A model generated the notes under the pieces. It was not told the DNA's origin, searched no databases, and saw only the letters and a list, made by a program, of their open reading frames with translations. Of a stretch of 64,000 bases of DNA, positions 46,770-57,652 are shown piece by piece (the stretch's first letter is position 1; every line of letters starts with the position of its first letter). The DNA comes from Trifolium pratense (lineage: Eukaryota; Streptophyta; Magnoliopsida; Fabales; Fabaceae). Position numbers and translations under genes: made by a program. The stretch lies in the NCBI RefSeq assembly GCF_020283565.1, contig NC_060065.1, positions 36,072,409 through 36,136,408 on the forward strand, written 5' to 3'.

Positions 46770-47400
46770 ACCAATTCAAGTTATTGTGTAGAACAATAGT
46801 GCCAGCCCTAATTAAATTAAATTTAAGAGCAATAATTCAAATATTATGGTTTTGCCTCCATAACTTTAGCTCCATTTATAAAAGGAGTACCTCCCAATTG
46901 ATTTTGACCAAGTCAACACATACGTGGACAATAACTAACATGAGTCATACTCAACAATCTCCACCATAGCTATTATCAAACTCCTTGTGAAGGTCTTAAA
47001 AAAAAAAAAAAATTCCTTGTGAAGAACCACTACATGGCATCTACATCCTTGGCGTGATTATTCTTAACACTGAGAAACATATAACAAGTTCAAGCATTGA
47101 ACTTGTCACTGGTGATTGGCTTGGTCAACACGTCAGCTGCATCAAGTAATATTTATGTAGATGTAAGTAGCTCTATGGTCTTGTGAAATCTCACATCAAT
47201 ATATATATGTTTATAGTCTAACATGATGCACTTGATTCTTTGCCATGCCACTCTTATAGCACAATGTAATTGAACTCCACCTTGTTCAACACTTAATTCA
47301 TTCACTAATACTATAAGTCATAAGGCCTCTTTCACAGCCTCATGTCTCAATTACTGCAATGTATTATGCTTCAGATGTGTTGACATAACCACTATGAATT
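46770..47400 (-). pseudogene. Ty1/copia pol 3' end with LTR remnant
   Basis: Minus-strand frames contain NTSEAxYIAVIET (RNase H ...TTEAEYMAxTEA), then GMAKNQVHHVRL (usually KNQVYHARTKHIDxRYH) and DAADVLTKPITSDKFNACT (about 47150-47070), the conserved C-terminus of copia pol. Many stops break it. Downstream (minus strand) the tract GGTGGAGATTGTTGAGTATG marks polypurine tract and 3' LTR start at about 46963. The LTR probably extends to about 46770. Confidence 0.7.
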
Positions 47401-47658
47401 GAACTTATGATACTCAAAAGGAGCGAAGGCCTGAAGTATATATATCATATTTTTATTTTTGAAAAGCCAAAATAAAATAAAATGCATTAACAAGGCATAA
47501 GATATGCCATACTTACAAAGTTAACACAAAAAAACACCACTTACCAAAACCAACCAAACAAAAACAATCCAATACTAATTCACCACTTCTAAAACCCACA
47601 AAACTCCTAAAAATACAGAATATCATGATTTAAGTATTAATAATAGATTAATCATATA

Positions 47659-47926
47659 CTACCTTCGTTCCTAATTATAAGACTTTGTTTGACCACTGCA
47701 CGTACGCTAATGCACAATTTTGATCATTAATATCTTTAATATTGTCTATTAGTAAAAATTATAAAAACATAATATTTTGAAAATACTCATCAAAACAAAT
47801 TGAACAAGATCTTATATGCTAATATTTACATTTATATATTATTAAAAAAATACGGTCAAAACAAGGTAAATGAATAGTACATTTTTGTTAAACAAAATCT
47901 TATAATTAAGGACGAAGGGATCACAT
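47659..47926. mobile_element. MITE with TTCGTTCCTAATTATAAG ends
   Basis: Inverted ends ACCTTCGTTCCTAATTATAA and TTATAATTAAGGACGAAGG. The right end lies 10 bp from the GDSL relic. Interior AT-rich, no coding sequence. Confidence 0.7.
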
Positions 47927-47935
47927 ATTTTGTAA

Positions 47936-48010
47936 GATGATGGTGCAAGAAAAATGGTTATAGTTGGGGTAGGCCGTATAGGTTGCACTCCAAATGCGAT
48001 TGCTACTATG
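47936..48010 (+). pseudogene. Relic of a fourth GDSL gene (part of exon 4)
   Basis: The plus strand reads DDGARKMVIVGVGRIGCTPN then AIATMY and a stop. It corresponds to the start of exon 4 in the complete copies (AAGARKHVIVGVGLIGCTPN in GDSL 2, [20 protein letters not shown] in GDSL 1), and is closest to GDSL 2 by eye. No acceptor and no other exon remain. It shows that the array once had at least four members. Confidence 0.85.
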
Positions 48011-48114
48011 TATTGAAAAGCAAAATGCTGCTTCATTTTTTTTTGTTTACAATGAGCTGGGAATCAAACTCAGGACCTATAATATACTACCAAAACCCCT
48101 TACTATTAAAGGAA

Positions 48115-48345
48115 AAAAAATTCTGAATAGATTTTTAAAAAAAAAGGTCCGAATAGGTCCCTTAAAGACATCTCCGCTAATCAGTTTGGTCCCTAAAAAA
48201 AGTTCTGAATAAGACCAAACTGATTAACGGATATGTCTTTAAGGGACATATTCGGACTTTTTTTCTTTAAGGGACCTATTCAGACATTTTTTTCTTTAAG
48301 GGACCAATCTGAAGTCAAAAATATCTTTAAGGGACCATTTTACTA
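48115..48345. repeat. Inverted repeat with GGTCCCTTAAAGACAT arms
   Basis: GAATAGGTCCCTTAAAGACA...CTAATCAGTTTGGTC (48150-48191) is mirrored by GACCAAACTGATTAACGG..TGTCTTTAAGGGAC (48211-48246). Further single units TTTAAGGGACC follow at 48269, 48297 and 48331. Probably a foldback MITE with partial tandem expansion. Confidence 0.65.
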
Positions 48346-48409
48346 ATTAAGAAAAAAAAATCTAAAAAATGACAAAGCTCTCACTCGAGATAATGTAGAT
48401 AAAAAATAA

Positions 48410-48610
48410 TTAAATTATGGGTCTTGCTAACGAGTGCCCCCGGGGCACTCTTTAAGCATTCCATTTATAGAAACTTTTTATTCAAAAAGTTAAACATTAC
48501 AATTTCCAATGCGTTGACTTTACGCATTCCGATAAAAATTCTATAAAAAACTTACTATTTAAGGACTTAAAGAGTGCCCGGGGGCACTATTTAGCATTTG
48601 CCTTAAATTA
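48410..48610. mobile_element. MITE with 8-bp TSD TTAAATTA
   Basis: Element 48418-48602 starts TGGGTCTTGCTAACGAGTGC and ends GGGCACTATTTAGCATTTGCC. TTAAATTA flanks it at 48410-48417 and 48603-48610. Same family as 3987-4168; a single end also lies at 62370-62410. Confidence 0.8.
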
Positions 48611-49552
48611 TTTGTTGAGGCAGCAAAATCCCCACAACCAGAACAAAGAACCGGATCGATGATGTCAATGAAGTTAATGCCATATTGCCATTTTCCCTAC
48701 GCCATTTAAGGTGATATATAGTCAATTAAACTGAAAAGTGTGGAAAGAAGAGTGGGGCTAATTTAAAACCAAAATAATATTTAACAATTAATTAAATGGT
48801 CTGATAACAAACTCATAACAGAAAGTTTCTTAAAAAAAGAAAAGCTTGTCGTAACAAAAAGTGCATGGTGGTGGTGGTGGGTCAACAATTTAGATGGGTC
48901 AATAAAACACCCTATCATATCATGTTGGACACCTTCAAATTACATTTTTTTTAATTATTTTTAAAATTTAAGTTATATAGAAAAGAAAAAAAATTTGTCA
49001 AAAAAGAAAATATAAAGATCTCTATTAGTAGTAACCAAAATTGGAGATTTTGGTTTAGAATTTAACCAATTGAAATAAGATAAATTCTTATGTGTTTGGT
49101 GGACTCGTCGTACATGTTTCTTCAATCCCGTGATGCTTTTCTTGTGTTAGATAATCATGTATTGGAAGCATTGCAAAAATATATATTAATTATGGATGAA
49201 TTAGGTGTCATCCAAAGTGAACATTTTTGGATACAAGTTATTACTATTTAGACTTCCAAGTTCCAACTCGTATGGCTTTGGTGAGAAAATGAATGAGATA
49301 ACAATATTATGTTTAAAGGAGAAGTTGTTAACTTGCAATCCTTAGTAGATCAGAATATTTTTATTTCCTAATTTTAGTTTATAAGTATAATAGACATTCT
49401 GTTGTTATTTCATATTGGTATAAAAATTTATTATCTTACATTTTTTTTGTTGATTTAATCTTACATTTCTAGCCTCTAATGGTATCTTCAAAGAATTATA
49501 AGGGTTGAATATCTATTATACTCCTTATCATTGGCTACTTCTAACATGAAAG

Positions 49553-50699
49553 AGTGAGACAAGTGGTGCACGGTGCACCACTTGTCAATATCTCGATATC
49601 GAAAATAAATTTTATAAAATCCACCGTCAAATTGAAACTTTATATCATATAGATCATTCATATAAATTTTTAAAAAATGTACATCATTTGATGTGTTATT
49701 GAGACCGACCAAAATTAACGGTATTCAGTAAAAATTCATAAACCGTTAATCTTGATGAGTCTCAATCAGGGACGGATCCAGACCTGAAATATTAGTGTGG
49801 CTAAAAAAAATACATTCACAAACTTTATAGTTGAACAAAAAAACAGTGGCGGAGCTAGACTAAAAATATAAATTCAATTTGGAAATTTATAGATCTTTTA
49901 CCTTCAAATAATATTGCCTCATTCAATAACGTCGTTTTTTACTCAATATAACGTCTTTTTTTTGAAAATTCATCCAAAATAATGTTGCATCGTTAAATAA
50001 CGTCTAAAATAATTTAATATGTTATTGAGATCAATTAAAATTAACAGTGTTCAATAAAAATGTATAAACCCTTAATGTTGGTAAATTTCAATAACATATC
50101 AAATTATTTTAAATTTCTATAAAATTTTACATAAATTATCTATATGATATGAATTTTAAATTTAACGGTAAATTTTATACTCATTAAAATGTTACCGGCA
50201 TAATTTGATTTCTCTAATATATATATATATTGATCACTCCTTTGAAAAAAAAAATTACCAAAACTATCATTCTTGATTCGTTGTACTTAACTTGCAACAA
50301 AACAATTTCTTTGTAAAAAAATAAATTAAAAGCAAAAAAAAAAACAACTAGCAAGAATTGAACCCAAGACCCTTGGGTAAAAGGGGCGTTACAGTAGCTC
50401 TAGGCCAGACAAATTTTTGTGATATTCTTAACGGTTATACATATTTATACAATATTAATAACATAAATATGATTATATACCTATTAAAAATTGAAAATTC
50501 TGGTGTGGCTATAGCCACACTTAGTCCCTATGTAGATCCGTTCCTGGTCTCAATAATATATCAAATGATGTTCAATTTTTCTAAAAATTTATATGAATGA
50601 TCTATATGATATAAACTTTCAATCCAACGGTGGATTTTATAGAATTTGTTTTCGTTATCGAGATATTGACAAGTGGTGCACCATGCACCACTTATCTCA
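49553..50699. mobile_element. Large-TIR element split by a nested hAT-like element
   Basis: Inverted arms of about 165 bp: 49553-49720 (AGTGAGACAAGTGGTGCACGG..., then CGATATCGAAAATAAATTTT) and 50545-50699 (mirror, ending CCATGCACCACTTATCTCACT). Each arm tip itself holds the palindrome AAGTGGTGCACGGTGCACCACTT. The centre is occupied by a later insertion at 49767-50546. Confidence 0.75.
49759..50554. mobile_element. Nested hAT-like element (780 bp) with 8-bp TSD
   Basis: Element 49767-50546 starts CAGGGACGGATCCAGACC and ends TAGATCCGTTCCTG. GTCTCAAT is repeated at 49759-49766 and 50547-50554, the 8-bp duplication typical of hAT elements. Inside, CAGTGGCGGAGCTAGAC (about 49852) looks like the start of yet another hAT-like insertion. 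No transposase frame survives. Confidence 0.8.
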
Positions 50700-51058
50700 C
50701 TGTTTCATTTTAGCCAAAGCCCTTATCATTTAATCTTTTGCTTATAAATAAAAAACTAATTAATCTTTGAAGTATTAAAATATTCACTTTAAAATAAACA
50801 AAAACATCAATCATGTAGTAGAAATCTATAATAGCAAAATTCCTTGAAATTGTATAAATTTGGTTCTATACGATAATTATTCTTTCAGATTTCATACTCA
50901 TGGATACAAAAATAGAAATATATCTTGTAGACTTTTAAGTGTTTGTCTAAAAAATGAAACTTATAAAAACGTGTAAATTCTAAAAACTTGCCAAACCCGT
51001 CATCGAATCCTTGATTAATTAATACTTTAGATTATGACAATTTGTCAACGAACACCCT

Positions 51059-51066
51059 TATATATA
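51059..51066 (+). promoter_or_regulatory. Candidate TATA box of GDSL 2
   Basis: TATATATA, 81 bases before the ATG at 51147 and followed by a CT-rich leader. Sequence match only. Confidence 0.45.
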
Positions 51067-51146
51067 CACCCTCCATCTTGTGATTTACATACACCTCAAT
51101 CTCATACAATATATCATATAATACATTAGGTTTTCTTCCAAGAGAG

Positions 51147-54100
51147 ATGGCTTGTGACACTAAAACATGGTTAGTTTTGCATGTTGTTCTCTTAGTTACA
51201 TGTTACATGCAACATTGTATCAATGGCCAAACACCTCAAGTGCCTTGTATTTTTGTATTTGGAGACTCCTTGTCCGACAATGGAAACAACAACAATCTTT
51301 TAACAAATGCAAAAGCTAATTATGATCCATATGGTGTTGACTTTCCAACAGGATCAAATGGAAGCAGATTTACCAATGGACGAACATCAATTGACTACAT
51401 TGGTAATTTTTTATATATGTTTTTTAACAACAAAGATATATATTATAAATAATTGAAAAATAGTATTTTATCCACACTAGTAGTAGTACTCCCAAAACTA
51501 CACCCCTAGACACTCGTAATCTTATATTATAGGATGCAACATTAAAATCAGTAATCATTCGTAAATCTTTGATATATTTTAAGGAAAATTATATGTTGCA
51601 GCCCTTTATTTGAACTGTTTTGGTGCGGTCTTAATCTGATCAATGAAGATGAAATATCGACTAACTTTAAATTATATGGTACAAACCACTTATATGGTAC
51701 CTACTATGTATCTTTATATCAAATAATATTTCAGCTAAGTCCCTATCATATTAAAAGTTATAAAACTACCCCGATATTTAAATTGTTTTTTATTTTAATT
51801 GTGATTGTAAAAAAAAAAAATCAGTTTCTTCTTTTGAAGTTTCATGGCTTTCAACGTTACTATCTCTAGTACTTTGGTTTGTCTCTGAATCCATATTTTT
51901 CTTGATTTCTTCCTCCTTAGTCTCACTGAAAGTCTCGTCTTATTGTGCGACTTCACCGACACTATTTTATGTCCCTAATTTGCTATCATCTAAGCTCTTG
52001 TCAGATTTACTTTCATCTAAAGTTTTTGTCGATCCTCTAAGTTGATTATCATCAATTTGACCATTCGGTGTTTCGGCTTCTACAGATTCTGAATGGCTCT
52101 CGCTAATTGAAACTTTTCTACGATATAAAAAAGAAAAGAAAAAGAAGATGGAATTAAGCTTAAATTTGTCCTGGTTAAACTGATACAGATATATATATTG
52201 AAATAGTTTTTCAATTTGGATTTATGGTTTTCAATTTGGTCAAATATTGATGCTAGAAAGAAAATGGATGTCGAGGCTTATAACATATATTATTTAGGGA
52301 TTTACGCATGATTTTTTTTAATTGAAATATTGACGAGTTTTTTTAGGGATGATTTTTTTTAATTGAAATAAAATTTGTTTTTTGTTTGTAATTTGTAAAT
52401 GAATATTTACTTGATGGGGGACTCATATGCAATTTGTTAAAAAAAAAAGGACTCATCATAGACTTGCGCTGATGTGAGAATTAAAATGAATTCTATTGGT
52501 TAAAAAAAGGACTGCACCAAAACTGTCCAAAAAGAAAATGTACCATATAATCCCCCTTATTTTAAATGCGCGTCATATAATATTCTTTGATATATTTTTT
52601 GATGTAACTAACATGCCCAATATATTACCAAGATTTTGACCATTAAAATTGTGGGCAGAATGGTAGGATTACATACTTTTGGTAAACTCATAGGATAAGT
52701 ATAACTATGCCTAATTAATTTAATGCCTTGGAAAAAGGCAACCACACCTATAAATAAGATCTCACTTTTCTCAAATGATCTCAAATGAACAAACGAAAAT
52801 GTAAATATTATAGGCCCATCATGATTCATGAGTTTGTTAAAATAATAAGAAGTACTGTATTAATTAATTTTTTTTACTTTACATCTTAATTATTTTATAG
52901 GATCCAACTCTTCATAAATAATTATATTTATAGAGGCATAGTTTCAAATATATTCTTTGTTGTATTTATTTTTATCTTAAACTTTTTTGTTGAAATCGCA
53001 CAAACTAACATTTTACTGTTGTAGGAGAATTTCTTGGATTCACGGATTTCATCCCACCCTTTGCAAACACTAATGGCTCAAACATAAGTCATGGTGTTAA
53101 CTACGCATCTGGTTCAGCTGGGATTAGTTTCGAGACTGCCAAACATATGGTAAATATAGTGTACGTGTTTATGTGTGCGTGCGCGCGCGTGTGTATGTGT
53201 GAAAGAAATTAACTAACATGCTTCATGTTTGTGTGTATGCAGGGTGATAATGTCCCCTTGCTACTCCAGCTAATACATCATAATATCATAGTTTCCAAAA
53301 TTGCTCTCATGCTTGGAGGTTTGCCACAAGCCCAACAATATTTGAAAAAATGTTTGTATTATGTGAATATAGGAAGCAACGATTACATAAACAATTATTA
53401 CTTACCACAATTTTATCCATCAAGTCGCCTCTTTAACCCTGAGCAGTATGCTCAAGTTCTTAGTGACCAATTCTCTTTTTTTTTACAGGTATATATCTTT
53501 TATTTTTTTTTTGTCATTTTGTGTTATATACATGTGTATTAATTTGTATAATTGTATGTACTGAATTAATAACATTGTTTAACACAAGGCGCGAGTTCAT
53601 TATTATTACTTTAGATGAAAAATCATAAAGTTTTTAGATAAACTAATATTAAAGACTACTCCCTCCGTCCCAAAATATAAGGAAAAATTGGTCAAATAAA
53701 ATTGATGTATTTTGTCCAAATTTTTAACCAAATACATCAACTTTCTTTGACCAATTTTCACTTATATTTTGGGATGGAGGGAGTATTTATCAAAGTTTTT
53801 ATCAAAGACTATTAGTATAATATTAAAAGTTTGTAGATCAAAGACTATTTTATTTTTTAGATCAAAGAATATTTTATACTTTATAGTAATATTTATCAAA
53901 GACTATTTTATCAAACTTTTAAAGTATAAAACAAAAACTTTGTAAATCAAAGAATATTATACTAATATTAAAAACTATTTTAACTAATATTAAAAAAAAA
54001 ACTTTTAGATCAAACTAATATTTTATAGTAATATTTCTTAAGGCCTAAACATATCTATGTATTTTTTCTAAAGAGAATGTTGAGTCTTTTGACTCTTTTC

Positions 54101-56016
54101 ATAAAATAATATGAATTTTCACAATAATTATTATAAGAATTTGCACTAGACTAAATAGCACTAGGAGTCTAATTCAAATACAATATAAAGATAAAGTTTC
54201 TTTGCCATTCAAAAAATATACTACTCCGTCCCAAAATATAAGCAAAAAATGGTCAACCAAAGTGGATGTATTTGGACTAAATTTTTAACCAAATACATCC
54301 ACTTTAGTTGACCACTTTTTGCTTATATTTTGGGACAGAGGGAGTATATGAAGATAAAAATTTTAATATTATTAGTATCCATATCATAATTATATATAAC
54401 GGTTTTTTGTTTTACTCATTATAATCTTTTTTGGATTCATTCTTTGTAAATTAAAAAGCTAATATTTTTAGTCTCTAATGTCAGTTTATTAAGTCACATG
54501 GCGTGTTTCTATTAGACCACGTAAAATATAAGAGATTAAAAACAACTGTTTTTAAATTTATATAGAGACTGAAAAATCAAAATAAAAAACTTACAAAGAT
54601 CAAAATTAAAAGATATTAAAATATAATTGCAGGGACTAAAATTAAAATTAATCACTTGACCTTGTTAAAAAAAAAAATTAATCACTTGACAACAGAGAAA
54701 ATAAATTAAAATAAATTAAAATTAATCTAAAATGATTTTTTTTTTTTTGCCATGATGATTTGATTCTTAATATTTTTACTGTGCAGGCTTTACATGCTGC
54801 TGGGGCAAGAAAACATGTGATAGTTGGAGTTGGCCTAATAGGTTGCACTCCAAATGCCATTGCTACTAAGGGATTAAAACAAGGGGAATTATGTGTTGAA
54901 CAATATAATGCTGATTCATTAATACTTAGTCTCAAGCTTAGAGCTCTTGTGGATCGATTCAATACTGAAAAACCTGATTCCAAATATATCTTTGTAAATA
55001 GTACTGCTGGCTCCGTAGACCCTTCACTTGGTAAATATTTTAATTAATTTCATTTCATATTTTATATCAAGAAGTTCCACGTTAGATGTCAATTGACTGT
55101 ACATGAAGTTATAAGTAAAAAATAATTCTCATTTTATAAACCGTTTTGTAAGGTTGAGTTAGGATAAACTTTCAATTTTAAGATGATATCATAGTTTTTT
55201 CGAGATTTATTGTGCCACTTGCTATTGAGATGCCCACTATTTATATTCACGCACCAATTCTAATAGTGTCGATCACGTGGGATGAGGTGTGTTAAGAAGT
55301 CCACGTAGTTGGCATGAACATGAGTTTCTATTAGAATGAACAAAGCTACGTTTATAATATATTTGAGATTTTTTTTGCCGCCCAACCTACTTCTCGCATG
55401 CCCTACACGTTTACATTTTGACCTTTCTGCTACTTAAGTAACGAACGTTATAAAAATGAGAAATTTTGTAAATGTCGTCTGCTACTTAAGTAGTGAAAGT
55501 TATAACAAAAATTGTTAGGATGTATTTGGGGGTATTTACTACCTAAATAGCGGACACAAATATTTTGATAAATTCGTGTGAGAAGTATAGATAGGATGAA
55601 AAAAGAAATTCTTAATATATTTTAAACATAACACATTAAACTATCATAAGCCCTATAAAAAAGGCATTATATAAGCCCAAACTATTATCTAACATTAAAC
55701 TCATGTTAATGTCAACTCACATTAGAATTCTTACCATGTTTATATTATTTTAATCAATTAATAACATATGATATGTTGTATTTCAGGTTTTACTGTTTTC
55801 AATGCTCCTTGTTGTCCAGTGAGATCAGATGGAATGTGTGTTCGTGATTCAATACCATGCACCAATAGAAATCAACATGTTTTTCATGATGGATTTCATC
55901 CCACACAAGCTTTGAACTATCTCACTGCATTAACTTCTTATGATAGTACTTTTGCTGCTCCAGGAACCACCTCTCCAATGGATATCAAACAACTTGCTCA
56001 GTATCCCATAAATTAG
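51147..56016 (+). CDS. GDSL esterase/lipase 2, 366 aa, five exons
   Basis: Exons 51147-51402, 53025-53149, 53243-53488, 54787-55030 and 55787-56016. Phases are 1, 0, 0 and 1 as in the other copies. The signal peptide is residues 1-27 (LVLHVVLLVTCYMQ core). Catalytic features are FVFGDSLSDNGN with Ser41, VNIGSNDYINNY with Asn173, and HDGFHPTQ with Asp325 and His328. The residue before Asp is His324 where the sister genes have Trp. The active-site residues themselves are intact. It is closest to GDSL 3 (shared CLYYVNIGSNDYINNYYLPQ in exon 3), so this pair split after separating from GDSL 1. A secreted ester hydrolase of unknown substrate. Introns 1, 3 and 4 carry transposon insertions. Intron 2 is 93 bp with a GT/GC microsatellite near its end. 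Confidence 0.93.
51583..52557. mobile_element. Candidate TIR transposon carrying a gene fragment, in intron 1 of GDSL 2
   Basis: The outer 50 bp are imperfect inverted repeats (AAATTATATGTTGCAG...ACTGTTTTGGTGCGGTCTT and the complement of GGACTGCACCAAAACTGTCC..GTACCATATAATCCC). TATTTTAA flanks it (51575-51582 and 52558-52565). The minus strand of the interior (about 52125-51830) reads coherent, acidic Ser-rich protein: RRKVSISESHSESVEAETPN, GSTKTLDESKSDKSLDDSKL, then after two stops ETFSETKEEEIKKNMDSETN. This looks like a piece of a host gene captured by a nonautonomous (Pack-type) element. The donor gene is not recognised, and the exact ends are uncertain by a few bases. Confidence 0.5.
53657..53785. 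mobile_element. Stowaway MITE in intron 3 of GDSL 2
   Basis: 125-bp element (53659-53783) with inverted CTCCCTCCGTCCCAAAATAT ends and a TA duplication on both sides. The inner half also pairs (GATGTATTTTGTCCAAATTT / TAACCAAATACATC), so it forms a full hairpin. Confidence 0.9.
54219..54346. mobile_element. Second Stowaway MITE in intron 3 of GDSL 2
   Basis: 124-bp element (54221-54344) with CTACTCCGTCCCAAAATATA / TATATTTTGGGACAGAGGGAG ends and TA on both sides. Same family as the one at 53659 but from a separate insertion. Confidence 0.9.
55075..55330 (+). mobile_element. TRIM-like remnant in intron 4 of GDSL 2
   Basis: Left repeat from about 55075 (AAGTTCCACGTTAGATGTCA... to TTTGTAAGGTTGAGTTAGG). 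It is followed by the primer-site-like AAGATGATATCATAG (about 55180). A purine tract CACGTGGGATGAGGTGTG leads to TTAAGAAGTCCACGTAG (about 55290), the start of the second repeat, which is then cut short. Fourth TRIM-type copy in the window. Confidence 0.6.
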
Positions 56017-56552
56017 TTCAAGTTACAACAATGTCCTTTAAATAAGCTCAACATGTTTGCATAAAAGAAAAATAAGTTCAACTTTATCACATGTATAAGC
56101 AATAAGCAATCATGTATGTATTGAGCAGAATAAATTAGGATCGGTCACAACCCTTAATTATATTATTTAATGTTATAAACTCGGTATATTTAAGTCTCTC
56201 TCTTTTCTTTTTCTTTTTTGACAAATATTTAAGTCTCTCTTATTTTTATTTTTTTTAATGACAAGACTCACACATTTAAATGTCTCTAGCAACTACTATT
56301 TGAGCTACACTTATGAGATATTTTTAAGTCTCTCTTGATTTATACACAATTTGATTATACAAGGGTGGCAAAAGTACGTCGATCTACTTTATCATTGGCA
56401 AAAGTACGTCGGAACAAGACACTTTTTTTTGTCAAATAGTTTATTGTCTAAGTTCATACATTTTAAATGCAGAGAAATGATGAGTATAAGATTCAAACTC
56501 CAGTTAATATCTTTAATAGTTACCAACTGAACGGAATAAGAGAATTTATTTA

Positions 56553-56979
56553 GATACTCATAGGGATGGCAATGGGCGCCCACGGGTGCGGGTTTGAGTG
56601 ATACCAAACCCACACCCGAAATCAACACCCAAACCCAAACCCAAACCCAAATCTGTTCGGGTGGCAAAACCACACCCACGCCCACACCCATTGGGTTCGG
56701 GTTTTTTACACCCAAACCCAAACCCACAACACATTTTGTACTACTTTGCAAATTTAAGCAAAACAAGGTAAATTTAAGCAAAAACAATGGAATTTAAACA
56801 TATTGTCAATCACTTAGCAAAAACATAGGTTTAAAATTACAAGGGAATTTAAAATTACAAAATAGTCTTTCAAGAAATTAAATTACAACTAAACCAAAAT
56901 TAAGTTCTTCCAACTTTCAAGCAAAATTCAAACACAATTTTGGTTTATGGTTTGTGAAAAACCTAATTTTACTTTTACA

Positions 56980-57017
<38 letters not shown>

Positions 57018-57223
57018 GGGGTATTTAGGTAATTTTAACATGTTTCGGGTGGGTGTATGGGTTTCGGGTGTGGGTTTGAGTGATACCAAACCCACACCCA
57101 TATTTTCGGGTGTCACCCAAACCCAAACCCAAACCCAGTCAATTCGGGTTTCGCCCGTTGACTTGGGTTTGGGTTCGGGTGGGTCTCACGGGTTTGGGTT
57201 TTCCTGCCATCCCTAGATACTCA
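56553..57223. mobile_element. hAT-like element (655 bp) rich in GGGTTT/AAACCC, with 8-bp TSD
   Basis: Element 56561-57215 has ends TAGGGATGGCAATGG and TTCCTGCCATCCCTA. GATACTCA is repeated at 56553-56560 and 57216-57223. Both arms are inverted and made of irregular CCCAAA/CCCACACC units (for example 56624-56650 and 57117-57136), telomere-like in look but interstitial. The middle is AT-rich with an (AT)n tract at 56983-57014. Open frames over the arms (56392-56797, 56928-57216) are repeat translations. Confidence 0.9.
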
Positions 57224-57357
57224 TTCCGGCATGATTTATAAGCAAAATTCAACAAATTTTTTGGTCTAATATAAGTAAAAGTAACTAAATTCAGCTCTAT
57301 TTAATGTTATTGTTCCGAAAATACCCCATATTAATTGTTTTATTTTTTAAAATAAGA

Positions 57358-57552
57358 ATAATGTTAACATGTGCCCTACGAACTTATGTTAAGGAGATAA
57401 ATATAGAAACAATTTTTTTTTTTTTAAATTGTGTATTCAACTTCCTAAATATTAAATATCTTCCATCATTAAATGTAAAATCTCCATATTTAAATATCTT
57501 AACATATGCCTGTACATATGTCCATAGAGCACATGTTAACACGACCCTTAAG
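57358..57552. mobile_element. Short TIR element, GTTAACATGTGC family
   Basis: Ends AATGTTAACATGTGCCCTA and GAGCACATGTTAACACGACC are inverted copies around an AT-rich centre. Same terminal motif as the larger element at 57661-58526. Target duplication not resolved. Confidence 0.55.
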
Positions 57553-57652
57553 ATAATTGTATAGTCCCAATGTAAATTTCATATATTTTGAAGAATAGTT
57601 AAGTAAATATAATAATTTTCTTAATAATTGTAAAACAATACATATTTTGGTT

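Noticed and set aside
46450..46970. Open frames after GDSL 1
   Set aside because: Random frames in the 3' flank and a copia LTR remnant, no conserved features.
56561..57215. Interstitial telomere
   Set aside because: The AAACCC-like units are irregular, inverted in the two halves and enclosed by hAT-type ends with a target duplication.
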